A stretch of 64,000 nucleotides of DNA, taken from positions 2,604,001-2,668,000 of the forward strand of contig NZ_CP162601.1 in NCBI RefSeq assembly GCF_040957575.1. The letters run 5' to 3'. Every line of letters begins with the position of its first letter. Position 1 is the first letter of the stretch. Of this stretch, positions 7,966 through 18,323 are shown one piece after another. This DNA comes from Vibrio sp. HB236076 (GTDB taxonomy: Bacteria; Pseudomonadota; Gammaproteobacteria; Enterobacterales; Vibrionaceae). A program made the position numbers and the translations under genes. The notes below the pieces were generated by a model, which saw only the letters and a list, made by a program, of their open reading frames with translations, made no database searches and was not told where the DNA came from.

Positions 7966-9195
7966 ATGGCACAATATTCGCTGGAAAAAGATAAAATAAA
8001 AATCTTATTACTTGAAGGGGTTCACCCAACAGCAGTGGAAAAACTTCAAGCTTCCGGTTACACCAATATTGAATATCACAAAGGTTCACTGGCTGAGCCT
8101 GAGCTACTCGAAGCGGTAAAAGACGCTCACTTTATCGGGATCCGCTCACGTACCAATATGACAAAAGAAGTCATTGATGCCGCTGAAAAGCTCGTGGCGA
8201 TTGGGTGTTTCTGTATCGGCACCAACCAAGTTGATTTGGCTGCAGCCGCCGAGCGTGGTATTCCTGTATTTAACGCGCCGTTTTCTAACACACGTAGTGT
8301 GGCTGAGTTGGTATTGGGTCAAATCTTACTACTTCTTCGTGGTATCCCAGAAAAAAATGCGCTTGCCCATCGCGGTATTTGGCAAAAAAGCGCCGATCAT
8401 TCCTTTGAAGCTCGTGGAAAGGCGCTCGGTATCATTGGTTACGGCCATATCGGTACTCAATTAAGTGTTATTGCTGAAAACTTGGGTCTAAATGTTTACT
8501 TCTATGACGTAGAAGACAAACTCCCACTTGGTAATGCCATGCAAGTCAACACCATGACTGAGTTACTCAACAAGTGTGATGTCATTTCTTTGCACGTACC
8601 TGAAACCGCAGAAACAAAGAACTTGATGGGTGCAGAAGAGTTCGCTCAAATGAAACCAGGCTCGATCTTCATCAATGCGGCTCGTGGTACCGTGGTTGAT
8701 ATCCCTGCCCTAGCACAAGCGTTAGAGTCCGGTCACCTTGCTGGTGCCGCGATCGACGTATTCCCTGTTGAACCTAAAACCAATGCCGACCCATTTGAGT
8801 CACCACTGTTGAAGTTTGACAATGTTATTCTTACGCCACATATCGGTGGTTCAACGCAAGAAGCGCAGGAAAACATAGGTTTGGAAGTAGCAGGTAAACT
8901 GGCTAAATACTCAGACAACGGCTCTACACTCTCGAGTGTCAACTTCCCAGAAGTGTCTTTGCCACAACTGCGTCAGTGCTCACGTCTGCTGCACATCCAC
9001 AAAAACCGCCCTGGTATTTTGACTCAAATCAACACCATCTTCGCTCAAGAAGAAATTAACATTGCCGGTCAGCACCTACAAACTGACGCGAATATCGGTT
9101 ATGTAGTCATCGATGTTGAAACTGAGCGTTCAGAAGAAGCACTTGAAAAGCTAAAAGGTATCGAAGGTACGATTCGTGCTCGCATCCTTCACTAA
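7966..9195 (+). CDS. serA: D-3-phosphoglycerate dehydrogenase
   Basis: A 409-residue SerA, first enzyme of serine synthesis, oxidising 3-phosphoglycerate with NAD+. It has the NAD-binding motif GIIGYGHIGTQLS (residues about 157-169), NAARGTVVD with the conserved Arg, and TPHIGGST with the catalytic His. A C-terminal ACT domain (RLLHIHKNRPGILTQIN onward) is the site of feedback inhibition by serine in E. coli. It is the short E. coli type (410 aa) without the intervening domain. AAGGACGAGG is the ribosome site; a strong terminator follows. Confidence 0.97.
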   Translation: MAQYSLEKDKIKILLLEGVHPTAVEKLQASGYTNIEYHKGSLAEPELLEAVKDAHFIGIRSRTNMTKEVIDAAEKLVAIGCFCIGTNQVDLAAAAERGIPVFNAPFSNTRSVAELVLGQILLLLRGIPEKNALAHRGIWQKSADHSFEARGKALGIIGYGHIGTQLSVIAENLGLNVYFYDVEDKLPLGNAMQVNTMTELLNKCDVISLHVPETAETKNLMGAEEFAQMKPGSIFINAARGTVVDIPALAQALESGHLAGAAIDVFPVEPKTNADPFESPLLKFDNVILTPHIGGSTQEAQENIGLEVAGKLAKYSDNGSTLSSVNFPEVSLPQLRQCSRLLHIHKNRPGILTQINTIFAQEEINIAGQHLQTDANIGYVVIDVETERSEEALEKLKGIEGTIRARILH

Positions 9196-9223
9196 TTCCA
9201 TCTTAGGACGCTAACATAAATCG

Positions 9224-9260
9224 AAAAGCCCCAGTGTTGTTTGAACACTGGGGCTTTTTA
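9224..9260 (+). terminator. serA terminator
   Basis: Stem AAAAGCCCCAGTGTT / AACACTGGGGCTTTTT with a short loop and a T tract, 28 bases past serA. It also lies between convergent genes and could serve yggE. Confidence 0.9.
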
Positions 9261-9290
9261 ATAACATTGACCGTCATGGTTCATTACGGA

Positions 9291-9989
9291 TTAATGTGGC
9301 GCTTCAAGCTTAAAAACGACACTGACTTGATCAGTAATCGAAATAGTCGGATCATTAAACTGGGCCGCTGAGGAGCGCGCTGTTGACTGGCGTTGAACAA
9401 TGGGTTGTAAGTTTCTAGGCTGCTGGTAGTTGATCTCCCAAACACCACCTAGTCGATAGCCAAAGCCTTTGGCCAATACTTCAGCTTGATTTTTAGCATC
9501 TTCTATTGCCAACATTCGTGCTTGCTGCCTAAACTCAGACTCTCGCTTCACTTTGAGTTGAACATTATCCACTTGATTCATCCCGTTAGACAAGGCAACG
9601 TTTAGGTATTGGTCCAATTTATCTACTTCAGCGACCTCCACTGTCATTATCCTTGTCGCGCGATAGCCAACTAATTCCGCTTCACCACTTTTCGGATAGT
9701 GATATTGAGGCGTCACCGATAAGTTAGAGCTGCTAATGTCGGCTCTCGACATTCCGGCTTTCATCAAGGCACGGGTAACGGTATTGACTGAGTTATCGAC
9801 CGCCTGCTTTGCCTGCTCTGCGTTCATGGTGGACTCTACAACCCGAACGCGAAAATGTGCACTATCGGGGGCAACTTTAATTAAACCGTAGCCATTGATC
9901 GACAAATGAGGGAAAGGGACATCCTGGGAAAAACTTGGCCAAGACACACTTGACGTCACAAACACAATCAAAAATAACAGAATTCTCAT
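9291..9989 (-). CDS. yggE: Periplasmic SIMPL-domain protein (YggE-like)
   Basis: A 232-residue SIMPL/DUF541 family protein. Residues 1-21 form a signal peptide ending VSWPSFS, so it is probably periplasmic. The conserved start of the domain, LSINGYGLIKVAPDSAHFRVRV, and the repeated V-Q-A-V-N pattern (AEQAKQAVDNSVNTV) are present. E. coli YggE lowers oxidative stress by an unknown mechanism; the biochemical role of the family is not established. It lies next to argP and argO, as in E. coli (yggE-argO-argP). Confidence 0.85.
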   Translation of the reverse strand: MRILLFLIVFVTSSVSWPSFSQDVPFPHLSINGYGLIKVAPDSAHFRVRVVESTMNAEQAKQAVDNSVNTVTRALMKAGMSRADISSSNLSVTPQYHYPKSGEAELVGYRATRIMTVEVAEVDKLDQYLNVALSNGMNQVDNVQLKVKRESEFRQQARMLAIEDAKNQAEVLAKGFGYRLGGVWEINYQQPRNLQPIVQRQSTARSSAAQFNDPTISITDQVSVVFKLEAPH

Positions 9990-10098
9990 AACTCAGACTC
10001 CTCGCTCCATAGACTGATAATATGAGAAAATAGCTGTGCTTGAGTCATCAGTTTACATTTCTAACAAAAAACTGACTGAAGTTGACGATAGCCCATCT

Positions 10099-11001
10099 CT
10101 ACTGGCTTAACACCTTTGCACTGTGGTTCTTAATCGCTACGGAAATCGCTTTTAGACCTCGCGTTTCCATGTGCCAATGATGCCAATACAACTTCCTCTG
10201 CCATCTGCGCTCGGGGTCGATTTCAACCAATTGACCGGTGGCCAGCTCCGTTTCAATTTGCAGTTTAGGGATCAAACAATAAGCAACACCGGCAAGCGCT
10301 AACTTCACAAATGCTTCAGAGCTCGCGACTTTATGCTCAACCAATGGGCGACGATCGGTATGAAAATAATAACTCAGAAAATCTTGATGTAAGCGATCAT
10401 ATTGATCAAATACAACCGCAGGCGCCTCAATCACCGTTTGTGCATTAAGCCCCTCTGAAAAGTATTGCTCGAAGAATGTTGGGGTCGCCACACAAACGTA
10501 GTTCATCTTACCAAGGTATTCCGCAATACACCCCGACAAAGCATCAGATTGCAAACTGATCGCTCCAGCAACTTGACCGCTTCTCAACTTTTCCAATGTA
10601 TGGGACTCATCACTGACCAATAAATTCAGTGCAACTTTGCCCGCCGATAGTATCGGTTGCAGTGCCGGCATTAACCAAGTCGCCAAAGAATCCGCATTGG
10701 TTGCCAACGACAGGCTGACCACTTGGCGCTGTTCGATGCCGATTAAATTCGGCAACACATCTTGCTCCAGCAAACCAACTTGATGATAAAAACTCAATAA
10801 TTGCTGTCCTGCAGCGGTCGCTTCGGGTGGTTGAGTCCGAACCACAACGGGCTGCGAGAGCCACAATTCCAATTGTTTAATACGTTGGGAGACCGCCGAT
10901 TGTGATAAACACAAAAACTGTGCGGCAGTATCAAAGCCGCCCTGCGTGATCACAGCGTCCAAGGCTTCTAACCATTTATAATCAAAACCACGCCAGCTCA
11001 T
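10099..11001 (-). CDS. argP: LysR-type regulator ArgP (IciA)
   Basis: A 300-residue LysR-family activator. The N-terminal helix-turn-helix covers residues about 5-60 (LEALDAVITQGGFDTAAQFLCLSQSAVSQRIKQLE) and the rest is the periplasmic-binding-like effector domain. ArgP senses arginine and lysine and activates argO, which is divergent here with 97 bases between the starts. That divergent layout, plus the argO call, fixes the identity within this large family. Confidence 0.92.
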   Translation of the reverse strand: MSWRGFDYKWLEALDAVITQGGFDTAAQFLCLSQSAVSQRIKQLELWLSQPVVVRTQPPEATAAGQQLLSFYHQVGLLEQDVLPNLIGIEQRQVVSLSLATNADSLATWLMPALQPILSAGKVALNLLVSDESHTLEKLRSGQVAGAISLQSDALSGCIAEYLGKMNYVCVATPTFFEQYFSEGLNAQTVIEAPAVVFDQYDRLHQDFLSYYFHTDRRPLVEHKVASSEAFVKLALAGVAYCLIPKLQIETELATGQLVEIDPERRWQRKLYWHHWHMETRGLKAISVAIKNHSAKVLSQ

Positions 11002-11098
11002 ATCAATACTACTTATATAAGATTAAAATAATTAATTACACTTATATTATCCTGATCGCTATAGTTTGAGCAATTGTAAACACCATATTGAGATAAAT

Positions 11099-11725
11099 AT
11101 GAATACATTGTTGATATTGCAAGGCTTTGGCCTAGGAGCGAGCATGATTTTACCCATCGGTGCTCAAAATGCCTTCGTCTTAAATCAAGGAATAAAAAAA
11201 CAACATCACCTGACCACGGCGACGACTTGCAGCTTACTGGATATGTTCTTTATTTCCGTTGGTATATTTGGAGGTGGAGCCTTGATCGCGAGTCATCCAA
11301 TCCTACTCAATAGCCTAACCATTGCCGGTATCCTATTTTTATTGGTTTATGGGGGGCTGTCGATAAGAAGTGCGCTAAAGTCAACTCAAACTATGTCGAA
11401 TGCGAATACATTGGCTTTAAGCCGCCGCACTGTGATTGCTGGAGCACTCGCAGTGACTGTATTTAATCCGCACCTTTATCTCGATACGGTTGTCGTATTG
11501 GGGTCGATTGGGGGGCAGTTTGAAGGTGACGACCGATTATCTTTTGCCTTGGGGACAATATTAGCGTCATTCACTTGGTTTTTTACGCTCTCCATCGCTG
11601 CAGCCAAGTTATCTCATAAGCTCAATCGCCCAAAAGTCAGAAAAAGCATCGACCTGTTTATCGCTGCGGTGATGTTTATTATCGCTTTTTCACTGTTACA
11701 ACATTTATTAGAACGTCTCGATTAG
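11099..11725 (+). CDS. argO: Arginine exporter ArgO (LysE family)
   Basis: A 208-residue inner-membrane LysE/RhtB-family exporter with five to six hydrophobic segments and the family N-terminus GFGLGASMILPIGAQNAFVLNQG. The conserved NPHLYLDTVVVLGS is present near the middle. ArgO exports arginine (and canavanine or lysine in some species). I use the ATG at 11099; an in-frame TTG at 11066 would add an improbable 11-residue polar lead. Expression is expected to depend on divergent argP. Confidence 0.92.
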   Translation: MNTLLILQGFGLGASMILPIGAQNAFVLNQGIKKQHHLTTATTCSLLDMFFISVGIFGGGALIASHPILLNSLTIAGILFLLVYGGLSIRSALKSTQTMSNANTLALSRRTVIAGALAVTVFNPHLYLDTVVVLGSIGGQFEGDDRLSFALGTILASFTWFFTLSIAAAKLSHKLNRPKVRKSIDLFIAAVMFIIAFSLLQHLLERLD

Positions 11726-11757
11726 TGCTAATTTAGTCATAACGTTTACGTAAAGTA

Positions 11758-11790
11758 CAAAAAAATCGAGGCCTAATTGGCCTCGATAAC
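11758..11790 (-). terminator. mscS terminator (possibly bidirectional)
   Basis: A perfect 9-bp stem ATCGAGGCC / GGCCTCGAT with a 5-base loop between convergent argO and mscS. On the minus strand it runs into seven U residues; on the plus strand only a weak TTTT follows. Confidence 0.85.
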
Positions 11791-11805
11791 TTTTCTCAAC
11801 ATCGA

Positions 11806-12663
11806 TTAATCGAGTCGGTCGAGATGAACATCCATTTGTGGGAATGGAATTTCAATGCCATTTTCATCCAAGCCCTCTTTGATCGCTTGCATCAGGTCAT
11901 AATAAACGCCCCAATAATCATCGCGTTTAACCCAAGGGCGAACCACAAAGTTGACTGAAGAATCTGCTAACGTGTGGACACCAATGGTTGGCTTTGGATC
12001 TTTGAGCAAACGCTCCTCTTTGGCCACAATATCTTGCAGCACTTGTTTTGTCTTGGCCAGATCCGCTTTATAAGACACGCCAATGACCAAATCCATACGA
12101 CGGGTATCAAAGCGAGAGTAGTTGGTGATCGCTCCACCAATAATCGAAGAGTTTGGCACGACAACCAGTTTATTATCGGGTGTTTTAAGGTAAGTTTGGA
12201 AAATTTGAATCGAGTCAACCGAGCCTGAAACACCAGCGACTTCAACATAATCCCCCGACTTGAACGGACGGAAGCTGACGATCAAGACACCCGCCGCGAA
12301 GTTTGACAAAGACCCTTGCAGTGCCAAACCAATGGCTAAACCCGCCGCACCGATAACCGCAACCACTGAGGCGGTTTGTACGCCAATACGACCAAGAGCG
12401 GCAATCAAAACAATGATAAATAAGGTGTAACGAACAATTGCCTGTAAGAATTCTACGACAGCTTTGTCCATTTTGCGCTTCTGTAATAGCTTAGCTAAAC
12501 TCCCCGCAATCGCTTTAGTAATAATATTACCGATAAACAAAATCAAAACTGCTGAAATAATATTGACGCCATATTGGATCAGCAAATCAGAATTGTCGGT
12601 TAACCACTGGTTGACACCACCGAGATCGGCGATATTTGTAACGTCTATTGACTCTCCGGCCAT
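11806..12663 (-). CDS. mscS: Small-conductance mechanosensitive channel MscS
   Basis: A 285-residue MscS, same length class as the 286-aa E. coli protein. It has three transmembrane helices within residues about 25-125; the pore helix is the Gly/Ala-rich ASVVAVIGAAGLAIGLALQGSLSNFAAG. The beta domain FRPFKSGDYVEVAGVSGSVDSIQ and the C-terminal alpha/beta cytoplasmic cage follow. It opens on membrane tension to release osmolytes during hypo-osmotic shock. It lies downstream of fbaA on the same strand, but an fbaA terminator separates them. Confidence 0.95.
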   Translation of the reverse strand: MAGESIDVTNIADLGGVNQWLTDNSDLLIQYGVNIISAVLILFIGNIITKAIAGSLAKLLQKRKMDKAVVEFLQAIVRYTLFIIVLIAALGRIGVQTASVVAVIGAAGLAIGLALQGSLSNFAAGVLIVSFRPFKSGDYVEVAGVSGSVDSIQIFQTYLKTPDNKLVVVPNSSIIGGAITNYSRFDTRRMDLVIGVSYKADLAKTKQVLQDIVAKEERLLKDPKPTIGVHTLADSSVNFVVRPWVKRDDYWGVYYDLMQAIKEGLDENGIEIPFPQMDVHLDRLD

Positions 12664-12785
12664 AGTTGTAATCCCCTAAAAATATAAAACAATCACGGCA
12701 CATCCATTTATGCCAAATAAGATGATTAGAGTAACGGTAAAGTACTAATCGAACTAGTGATTTAAAAAATCTCACCAACATTTTA

Positions 12786-12822
12786 CAAAAAAAAATCCCA
12801 CTTTATGACTAAAGTGGGATTT
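12786..12822 (-). terminator. fbaA terminator
   Basis: Stem AATCCCACTTTA / TAAAGTGGGATT with a tight loop, followed on the minus strand by a run of nine U residues, 23 bases after the fbaA stop. Confidence 0.9.
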
Positions 12823-12845
12823 TAAGCAAATTTACTGGAAATAAA

Positions 12846-13922
12846 TTACAGAACGTCTACCGCGTTAAGATCAGCAAAAGCTTTCTCTAGACGAGTCACC
12901 ATTGATGATTGTGCTGCGCGCAACCAAACGCGTGGGTCGTAGTATTTCTTGTTTGGCGCATCAGGGCCTGTTGGGTTACCAATTTGACCTTGTAGGTAGT
13001 CGTGGTTGTCCGCTTCGTACTGACGAATACCATCCCAAGTAGCCCACTGTGTATCGGTATCGATGTTCATCTTAATAACACCGTAACCGATTGACTCTTG
13101 GATTTCAGCTTCTGAAGAACCAGAACCGCCGTGGAATACGAAGTTCAAAGAGTTTGCTGGTAGACCAAACTTCTCAGAGACATACGCTTGTGAATCGCGA
13201 AGGATAGTTGGTGTCAATACCACGTTACCAGGCTTGTAAACACCGTGTACGTTACCGAAAGAAGCGGCAATAGTGAAACGCGGGCTGATCGCGTTTAGTT
13301 TTTCGTACGCGTAAGCAACGTCTTCTGGAGAGGTGTACAGCTCAGAAGCATCCATGTGAGAGTTATCAACACCGTCTTCTTCGCCACCAGTACAACCTAG
13401 TTCGATTTCTAGAGTCATGTCCATTTTAGCCATACGCTCAAGGTATTTAGCTGAAATTTCGATGTTTTCTTCTAGAGATTCTTCAGATAGGTCAATCATG
13501 TGAGAAGAGAAAAGAGGCTTACCTGTTTCTGCAAAATGCTTTTCACCTGCGTCAAGTAGGCCGTCAATCCAAGGAAGAAGTTTCTTCGCTGCGTGGTCAG
13601 TGTGAAGAATAACAGGAACGCCATACGCTTCTGCAACCGTGTGTACGTGCTTAGCACCAGCGATTGCACCTAGAATTTGTGCACCTTGGCCTTCAAGTTT
13701 AACGCCTTTACCAGCAAAGAAAGCAGCGCCGCCGTTAGAAAACTGAACAATAACCGGAGATTTCACTTTCGCAGCAGCTTCAAGTACAGCGTTGATAGAA
13801 TCGGTACCTACACAGTTTACTGCAGGAAGAGCGAAGTTGTTTTCTTTTGCAACTTCAAATACTTTCTGAACGTCATCACCAGTGATAACACCAGGTTTTA
13901 CGAAGTCAAAGACCTTAGACAT
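12846..13922 (-). CDS. fbaA: Class II fructose-bisphosphate aldolase
   Basis: A 358-residue zinc-dependent aldolase, splitting fructose-1,6-bisphosphate to DHAP and glyceraldehyde-3-phosphate. Zinc and active-site segments visible are VPVILHTDHAAKK, LEIELGCTGGEEDGVDN, ASFGNVHGVY and FHGGSGSSE. Length matches E. coli FbaA (359). It follows pgk and epd on the same strand in the conserved epd-pgk-fbaA order. The 230-base gap to pgk and the pgk terminator suggest it also has its own promoter. Confidence 0.98.
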   Translation of the reverse strand: MSKVFDFVKPGVITGDDVQKVFEVAKENNFALPAVNCVGTDSINAVLEAAAKVKSPVIVQFSNGGAAFFAGKGVKLEGQGAQILGAIAGAKHVHTVAEAYGVPVILHTDHAAKKLLPWIDGLLDAGEKHFAETGKPLFSSHMIDLSEESLEENIEISAKYLERMAKMDMTLEIELGCTGGEEDGVDNSHMDASELYTSPEDVAYAYEKLNAISPRFTIAASFGNVHGVYKPGNVVLTPTILRDSQAYVSEKFGLPANSLNFVFHGGSGSSEAEIQESIGYGVIKMNIDTDTQWATWDGIRQYEADNHDYLQGQIGNPTGPDAPNKKYYDPRVWLRAAQSSMVTRLEKAFADLNAVDVL

Positions 13923-14120
13923 GGACGTGATCCCTATATATCAGTTGTTTTAATGTATAAAACAGATTAATTGTACTAACTTGGCTTACAACCCAGTTGA
14001 GTTTCGCAGATATTCTAACAAAACCCGCTCAGGATTGCAGCAAGTTCTCAAAAAGCAACCGGGTACTGGCAGGGGTTCAGACCTAGCGCCAGTGCCCTTT
14101 TGTTCGATTGAATCTAATCA

Positions 14121-14151
14121 ATAAAAACAAAGCGGGCTTAACCCGCTTTGT
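14121..14151 (-). terminator. pgk terminator
   Basis: Stem ACAAAGCGGG / CCCGCTTTGT (14127-14151) ending 5 bases from the pgk stop, with a short U-rich tract on the minus strand. A second inverted repeat, GGGTACTGGC / GCCAGTGCCC with one G-T pair, lies just beyond it at about 14062-14098. Confidence 0.8.
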
Positions 14152-14155
14152 GACA

Positions 14156-15319
14156 TTACGCCTTTGCGCGTGCTTCTAGCATTTCAACAGCAGGAAGCGC
14201 TTTGCCTTCGACGAACTCTAAGAATGCACCGCCACCTGTAGAGATGTAAGATACATCAGCTTTGATACCGAACTGATCAATCGCGGCCAGCGTATCGCCA
14301 CCGCCAGCGACAGAGAAACCTTCTGAAGCAGCGATCGCTTCTGAAATCCCTTTGGTTCCAGCTTCAAAGTTTTTAAATTCAAACACACCCACAGGGCCGT
14401 TCCACAAAATGGTTTTCGCCCCTTTTAAGATTTCAGCCAATGCTGCGGTTGATTCTGGGCCAAGGTCAAAAATCATATCGTCATCTTGAACTTCAGAGAC
14501 GTGCTTGATTTCCGCTTCAGCGTTTTCATCAAATGCTTTTGCACAAGCAACATCGGTTGCCACAGGGATTGCACACTCATCCATCAGCTTCTTCGCCGTA
14601 TCGACAAGGTCAGCTTCATACAGTGATTTACCCACATTGTGGCCTGCTGCAGCAATAAAGGTGTTTGCGATACCACCGCCAACGACAAGTTGGTCGGCAA
14701 TTTTAGACAAGGACTCAAGGACGGTTAACTTGGTAGACACTTTAGAACCACCAACGATCGCAACCATTGGGCGAGCTGGGTTATCCATCGCTTTACCTAG
14801 GGCCTCAAGTTCGTTGGCAAGAAGAGGACCAGCACAAGCAATCGGGGCATGCATGCCAACGCCATGAGTAGAGGCTTGAGCACGGTGAGCCGTACCAAAA
14901 GCATCCATAACAAAGACGTCACACAATGACGCGTATTGTTTAGAAAGTGCTTCTTCGTTTTTCTTTTCGCCTTTGTTGAAGCGAACGTTTTCTAAAACAA
15001 CAAGCTCACCCGCGTTAAGCTCAAGGCCGTCTAAGTAATCTTTGGCAAGTTTTACATCACACTCAAGAGCGTCGTTGAGGTAATTCACTACCGGTTGAAG
15101 AGAGAACTCGTCTGCGTATTCACCTTCAGTTGGGCGACCTAGGTGAGAAGTAACCATGACTTTTGCGCCCGCTGCTAAGCAGTGCTTGATGGTGGGTAGA
15201 GATGCGAGAATACGTGCATCAGAAGTTACTTTGCCATCTTTTACTGGCACGTTTAGATCAGCACGGATAAATACGCGTTTACCTGCTAAGTCCAGGTCAG
15301 TCATTTTAATTACAGACAT
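14156..15319 (-). CDS. pgk: Phosphoglycerate kinase
   Basis: A 387-residue PGK. The N-terminal signature [13 protein letters not shown], the substrate segment [11 protein letters not shown], the hinge region and the nucleotide-binding [12 protein letters not shown] and [10 protein letters not shown] are present. It makes ATP from 1,3-bisphosphoglycerate. The start is the ATG at 15317-15319 ([10 protein letters not shown]), behind a GAGGACA ribosome site; a longer in-frame extension to 15379 lacks similarity. Middle gene of the epd-pgk-fbaA block. Confidence 0.98.
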   Translation of the reverse strand: MSVIKMTDLDLAGKRVFIRADLNVPVKDGKVTSDARILASLPTIKHCLAAGAKVMVTSHLGRPTEGEYADEFSLQPVVNYLNDALECDVKLAKDYLDGLELNAGELVVLENVRFNKGEKKNEEALSKQYASLCDVFVMDAFGTAHRAQASTHGVGMHAPIACAGPLLANELEALGKAMDNPARPMVAIVGGSKVSTKLTVLESLSKIADQLVVGGGIANTFIAAAGHNVGKSLYEADLVDTAKKLMDECAIPVATDVACAKAFDENAEAEIKHVSEVQDDDMIFDLGPESTAALAEILKGAKTILWNGPVGVFEFKNFEAGTKGISEAIAASEGFSVAGGGDTLAAIDQFGIKADVSYISTGGGAFLEFVEGKALPAVEMLEARAKA

Positions 15320-15468
15320 GGTTTGTCCTCTCGTATTAAAGTCATTAAGTTTTGTGCATTGAACAGCCAATCTGTTCAATGTGAAAAAATTGTTATGCTT
15401 ATCGATATGGCGATGTTACCGATTTATTTCAAGAAGGAAAATAAATAATTTCCCTTTTGATAAAACTA

Positions 15469-16494
15469 TTATCGGCAGTGATATAGAACCAATGCCGTGT
15501 CGAGCATACGGTTAGCAAACCCCCACTCATTATCACACCACACCAACATCTTGACCAAGCGTCCATTGCTCACTCGAGTCTGAGTACCGTCGACGATAGC
15601 ACTATGAGGGTCGTGATTAAAGTCAATCGAAACTAACGGTGCTTCAGTATAATCAACGATGCCCTGCAGTGTACACTGAGCGGCTTGAATAATGGTTTGA
15701 TTTACATCATTGACCGTGACATTTGACTGGATGGTGACACTGAGATCCATCGCAGTGACATTCACCGTGGGAACACGCACAGAAATCGCTTCAAACTTAT
15801 TTGAAAACTTGGGGAAAATGCGCTCAATGCCTTTGTGTAATTTCGTGTCTACCGGGATGATAGATTGACTGGCAGAGCGAGTGCGTCGCAAATCGGTGTG
15901 ATAAGCGTCAATCACTTGCTGGTCATTCATTGACGAGTGTATTGTGGTAATCGTCCCTGAATCAATGCCAAATGCCTCATCGAGTACCTTGATCACCGGA
16001 ACAATACAATTTGTCGTACAGGATCCATTAGAGACCACGGTGTGTTGAGGCAATAACGTTTCTTGATTGACACCAAAAATAATTGTGTTGTCAATATCTT
16101 GGGCTGCAGGATGAGAAAAGAGAACCTTTTTAGCCCCCGCGGCAATATGCGCTAAACCATCGCTTTTACTGCCGTAAACCCCGGTACAATCTAAGACAAT
16201 ATCAATGTTTAAATCTCGCCAAGGCAAGCGTTGGATCTCATCGAGATGCAATACACGAATGACGTCTCGTCCCTGATCGGGGCGCTCGATATACAAATGC
16301 TCTTGATCGTGAGAAACTTTTAGGCCGAAGCGACCGTGACTGGTGTCGTACTGTAACAAGTGAGCCATCGCTTCTGGTTGTGCCAACTCGTTGACTGCCA
16401 CCACTTGGATTTGTTCTGAATACCCACTTTCATAGACCGCCCGCAATACATTACGGCCAATACGGCCAAATCCATTGATCGCCACTTTTAACAT
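15469..16494 (-). CDS. epd: Erythrose-4-phosphate dehydrogenase
   Basis: A 341-residue GAPDH-like enzyme. The NAD-binding N-terminus [15 protein letters not shown] and the catalytic cysteine in SNGSCTTNC are intact. Epd oxidises erythrose-4-phosphate to 4-phosphoerythronate, the first step of de novo pyridoxal phosphate synthesis. It is separated from GapA by its epd-pgk-fbaA location and features such as [28 protein letters not shown]. coli Epd has an alanine where this one has glycine before SCTTNC. Likely first gene of the glycolytic block, divergent from metK. Confidence 0.93.
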   Translation of the reverse strand: MLKVAINGFGRIGRNVLRAVYESGYSEQIQVVAVNELAQPEAMAHLLQYDTSHGRFGLKVSHDQEHLYIERPDQGRDVIRVLHLDEIQRLPWRDLNIDIVLDCTGVYGSKSDGLAHIAAGAKKVLFSHPAAQDIDNTIIFGVNQETLLPQHTVVSNGSCTTNCIVPVIKVLDEAFGIDSGTITTIHSSMNDQQVIDAYHTDLRRTRSASQSIIPVDTKLHKGIERIFPKFSNKFEAISVRVPTVNVTAMDLSVTIQSNVTVNDVNQTIIQAAQCTLQGIVDYTEAPLVSIDFNHDPHSAIVDGTQTRVSNGRLVKMLVWCDNEWGFANRMLDTALVLYHCR

Positions 16495-16894
16495 TATCTT
16501 TTCCTCTACACCTGATTGCGCTTAGTTTACCCTATCCCTAAGTTGGCATCAGTAGTTTGTTGAATGAAAAGCCAGTTATCCCCACCTTGCGGTTCCACTG
16601 GCCAACAATGGAGTGAAAAGCGTTTGAGAACACGACGACTTTTTTCTTTTAAAATAAGTATCTAAGCTATTATGTTAACAATGCCAATGAGTCTCACTTC
16701 TCCTTATCCCCACAGTGCGAAGCTTGATGCGTAAAAACGATTTGCCCTTTTTCTCCGCACAAAAAAAGAAAAGACTTGTAATTCAGCGAACGAAATTTAA
16801 AATAGCCGTCTAGATGTAGAAACACCTACAAACTTTTGTATTGATGGTTGAGTAACGTCCCATCGCCCTCATGATTAATTTAAGTGGAGCTCTC
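16495..16894. other. 400-bp divergent epd/metK regulatory region
   Basis: No gene is visible. It contains AT-rich promoter DNA for epd on the minus strand and for metK on the plus strand. The metK side carries a recognisable sigma70 promoter and a probable MetJ operator, listed separately. The middle (about 16560-16740) has no feature I can name. Confidence 0.6.
16776..16830 (+). promoter_or_regulatory. metK promoter with probable MetJ operator
   Basis: TTGTAA (16776-16781) and TAAAAT (16798-16803) are spaced 16 bases and fit a sigma70 promoter. Directly downstream is a set of 8-base units resembling the MetJ box AGACGTCT: AGCCGTCT at 16804-16811 (7 of 8 matches), then AGATGTAG and AAACACCT (5 of 8 each). 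MetJ with S-adenosylmethionine represses metK in enterics, so position and sequence both fit. Degenerate neighbours leave some doubt. Confidence 0.55.
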
Positions 16895-18049
16895 ATGGCT
16901 AAGCACCTGTTTACTTCTGAATCGGTTTCAGAAGGTCATCCAGATAAAATTGCAGATCAAATCTCAGATGCGGTTCTTGATGCGATTCTTGAACAAGATC
17001 CCAAAGCGCGTGTAGCCTGTGAAACTTACGTTAAAACCGGTATGGTCATGGTTGGCGGTGAAGTAACCACCTCTGCTTGGGTTGATATTGAAGAGTTAAC
17101 TCGCCAAACGGTTCGCGATATTGGCTACACGCACTCAGACATGGGCTTTGACGCCGACTCTTGTGCTGTGCTTAATACCATTGGCAAGCAGTCACCAGAC
17201 ATCAACCAAGGTGTTGACAAAGCCGATCCTAAAGAACAAGGCGCCGGTGACCAAGGTATCATGTTTGGTTATGCGACCAATGAAACCAGCGTGCTCATGC
17301 CCGCCCCGATTACGTATTCTCATCGCTTGGTACAACGCCAATCAGAAGTACGCAAAAATGGCACCCTACCTTGGTTGCGTCCGGATGCGAAATCTCAAGT
17401 GACTTTTAAATACGAAAACGGCGTTATTGCCGGTATCGATGCAGTAGTTTTATCGACACAGCACAGTGACTCAATCTCCACGGCCGATCTACGCGAAGCC
17501 GTCATGGAAGAAATCATCAAGCCCGTGTTACCTGCAGAATGGTTAGATAAAGACACTAAGTACTTCATTAACCCAACAGGCCGTTTCGTTATCGGTGGTC
17601 CGATGGGCGACTGTGGTTTGACTGGTCGTAAAATCATTGTGGATACCTACGGCGGCGCAGCGCGTCACGGTGGCGGCGCGTTCTCAGGTAAAGATCCATC
17701 AAAAGTAGACCGCAGTGCCGCCTATGCTGCGCGTTACGTGGCAAAAAACATCGTTGCCGCTGGCCTTGCGGATCGCTGTGAAATTCAGTTGTCTTACGCC
17801 ATTGGTGTTGCCGACCCAACCTCTATCATGGTTGAAACGTTCGGTACCGAAAAAGTGTCAACAGATGTCATTGTCGACGCCGTTCGCCATCACTTTGACC
17901 TTCGTCCATATGGCCTGCAAGAGATGTTGAACTTATTGCAGCCTATTTATAAGAAAACCGCTGCCTACGGTCACTTTGGCCGTGAAGAATTCCCATGGGA
18001 AGCCACTGACAAAGCGCAAGCATTGCGTGACTTTGCCAACTTAAAATAA
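16895..18049 (+). CDS. metK: S-adenosylmethionine synthase
   Basis: A 384-residue MetK, making S-adenosylmethionine from methionine and ATP. Signature segments are [11 protein letters not shown] near the N-terminus, [12 protein letters not shown] (about residues 116-127) and [16 protein letters not shown] (about 259-274). The start is the ATG at 16895 ([10 protein letters not shown]) after GTGGAG; an in-frame ATG 24 bases upstream adds eight non-homologous residues. A terminator follows. Confidence 0.98.
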   Translation: MAKHLFTSESVSEGHPDKIADQISDAVLDAILEQDPKARVACETYVKTGMVMVGGEVTTSAWVDIEELTRQTVRDIGYTHSDMGFDADSCAVLNTIGKQSPDINQGVDKADPKEQGAGDQGIMFGYATNETSVLMPAPITYSHRLVQRQSEVRKNGTLPWLRPDAKSQVTFKYENGVIAGIDAVVLSTQHSDSISTADLREAVMEEIIKPVLPAEWLDKDTKYFINPTGRFVIGGPMGDCGLTGRKIIVDTYGGAARHGGGAFSGKDPSKVDRSAAYAARYVAKNIVAAGLADRCEIQLSYAIGVADPTSIMVETFGTEKVSTDVIVDAVRHHFDLRPYGLQEMLNLLQPIYKKTAAYGHFGREEFPWEATDKAQALRDFANLK

Positions 18050-18072
18050 GTTTTAAGCCGAATTTAGACGGT

Positions 18073-18106
18073 AAAAAGCCCTTGCATTGAAGTAAGGGCT
18101 TTTTTA
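18073..18106 (+). terminator. metK terminator
   Basis: Stem AAAAAGCCCTT / AAGGGCTTTTT with a 10-base loop and T tract, 23 bases after metK. Confidence 0.9.
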
Positions 18107-18323
18107 TTGTTGGTCACTTATCGATTCACATAGACTACTAATCTAGTGAAATAGTTGGTCCCCCAAGTGAATTAAACACTCAGTCACAAGGTTAAGAACA
18201 TGGTATGTAGACTCTCTGCTGCGATTTGTCTTTTGCCTTGTTGTGACACTTTTTCCTGCGCTATCATTCACCATATACTGGTACAGATTGGTATAACAGA
18301 GCGACCCACGTATAAGCGTATTT

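Noticed and set aside
15320..15379. N-terminal extension of pgk
   Set aside because: Twenty residues without PGK similarity; the ATG at 15319 gives the normal 387-residue enzyme.
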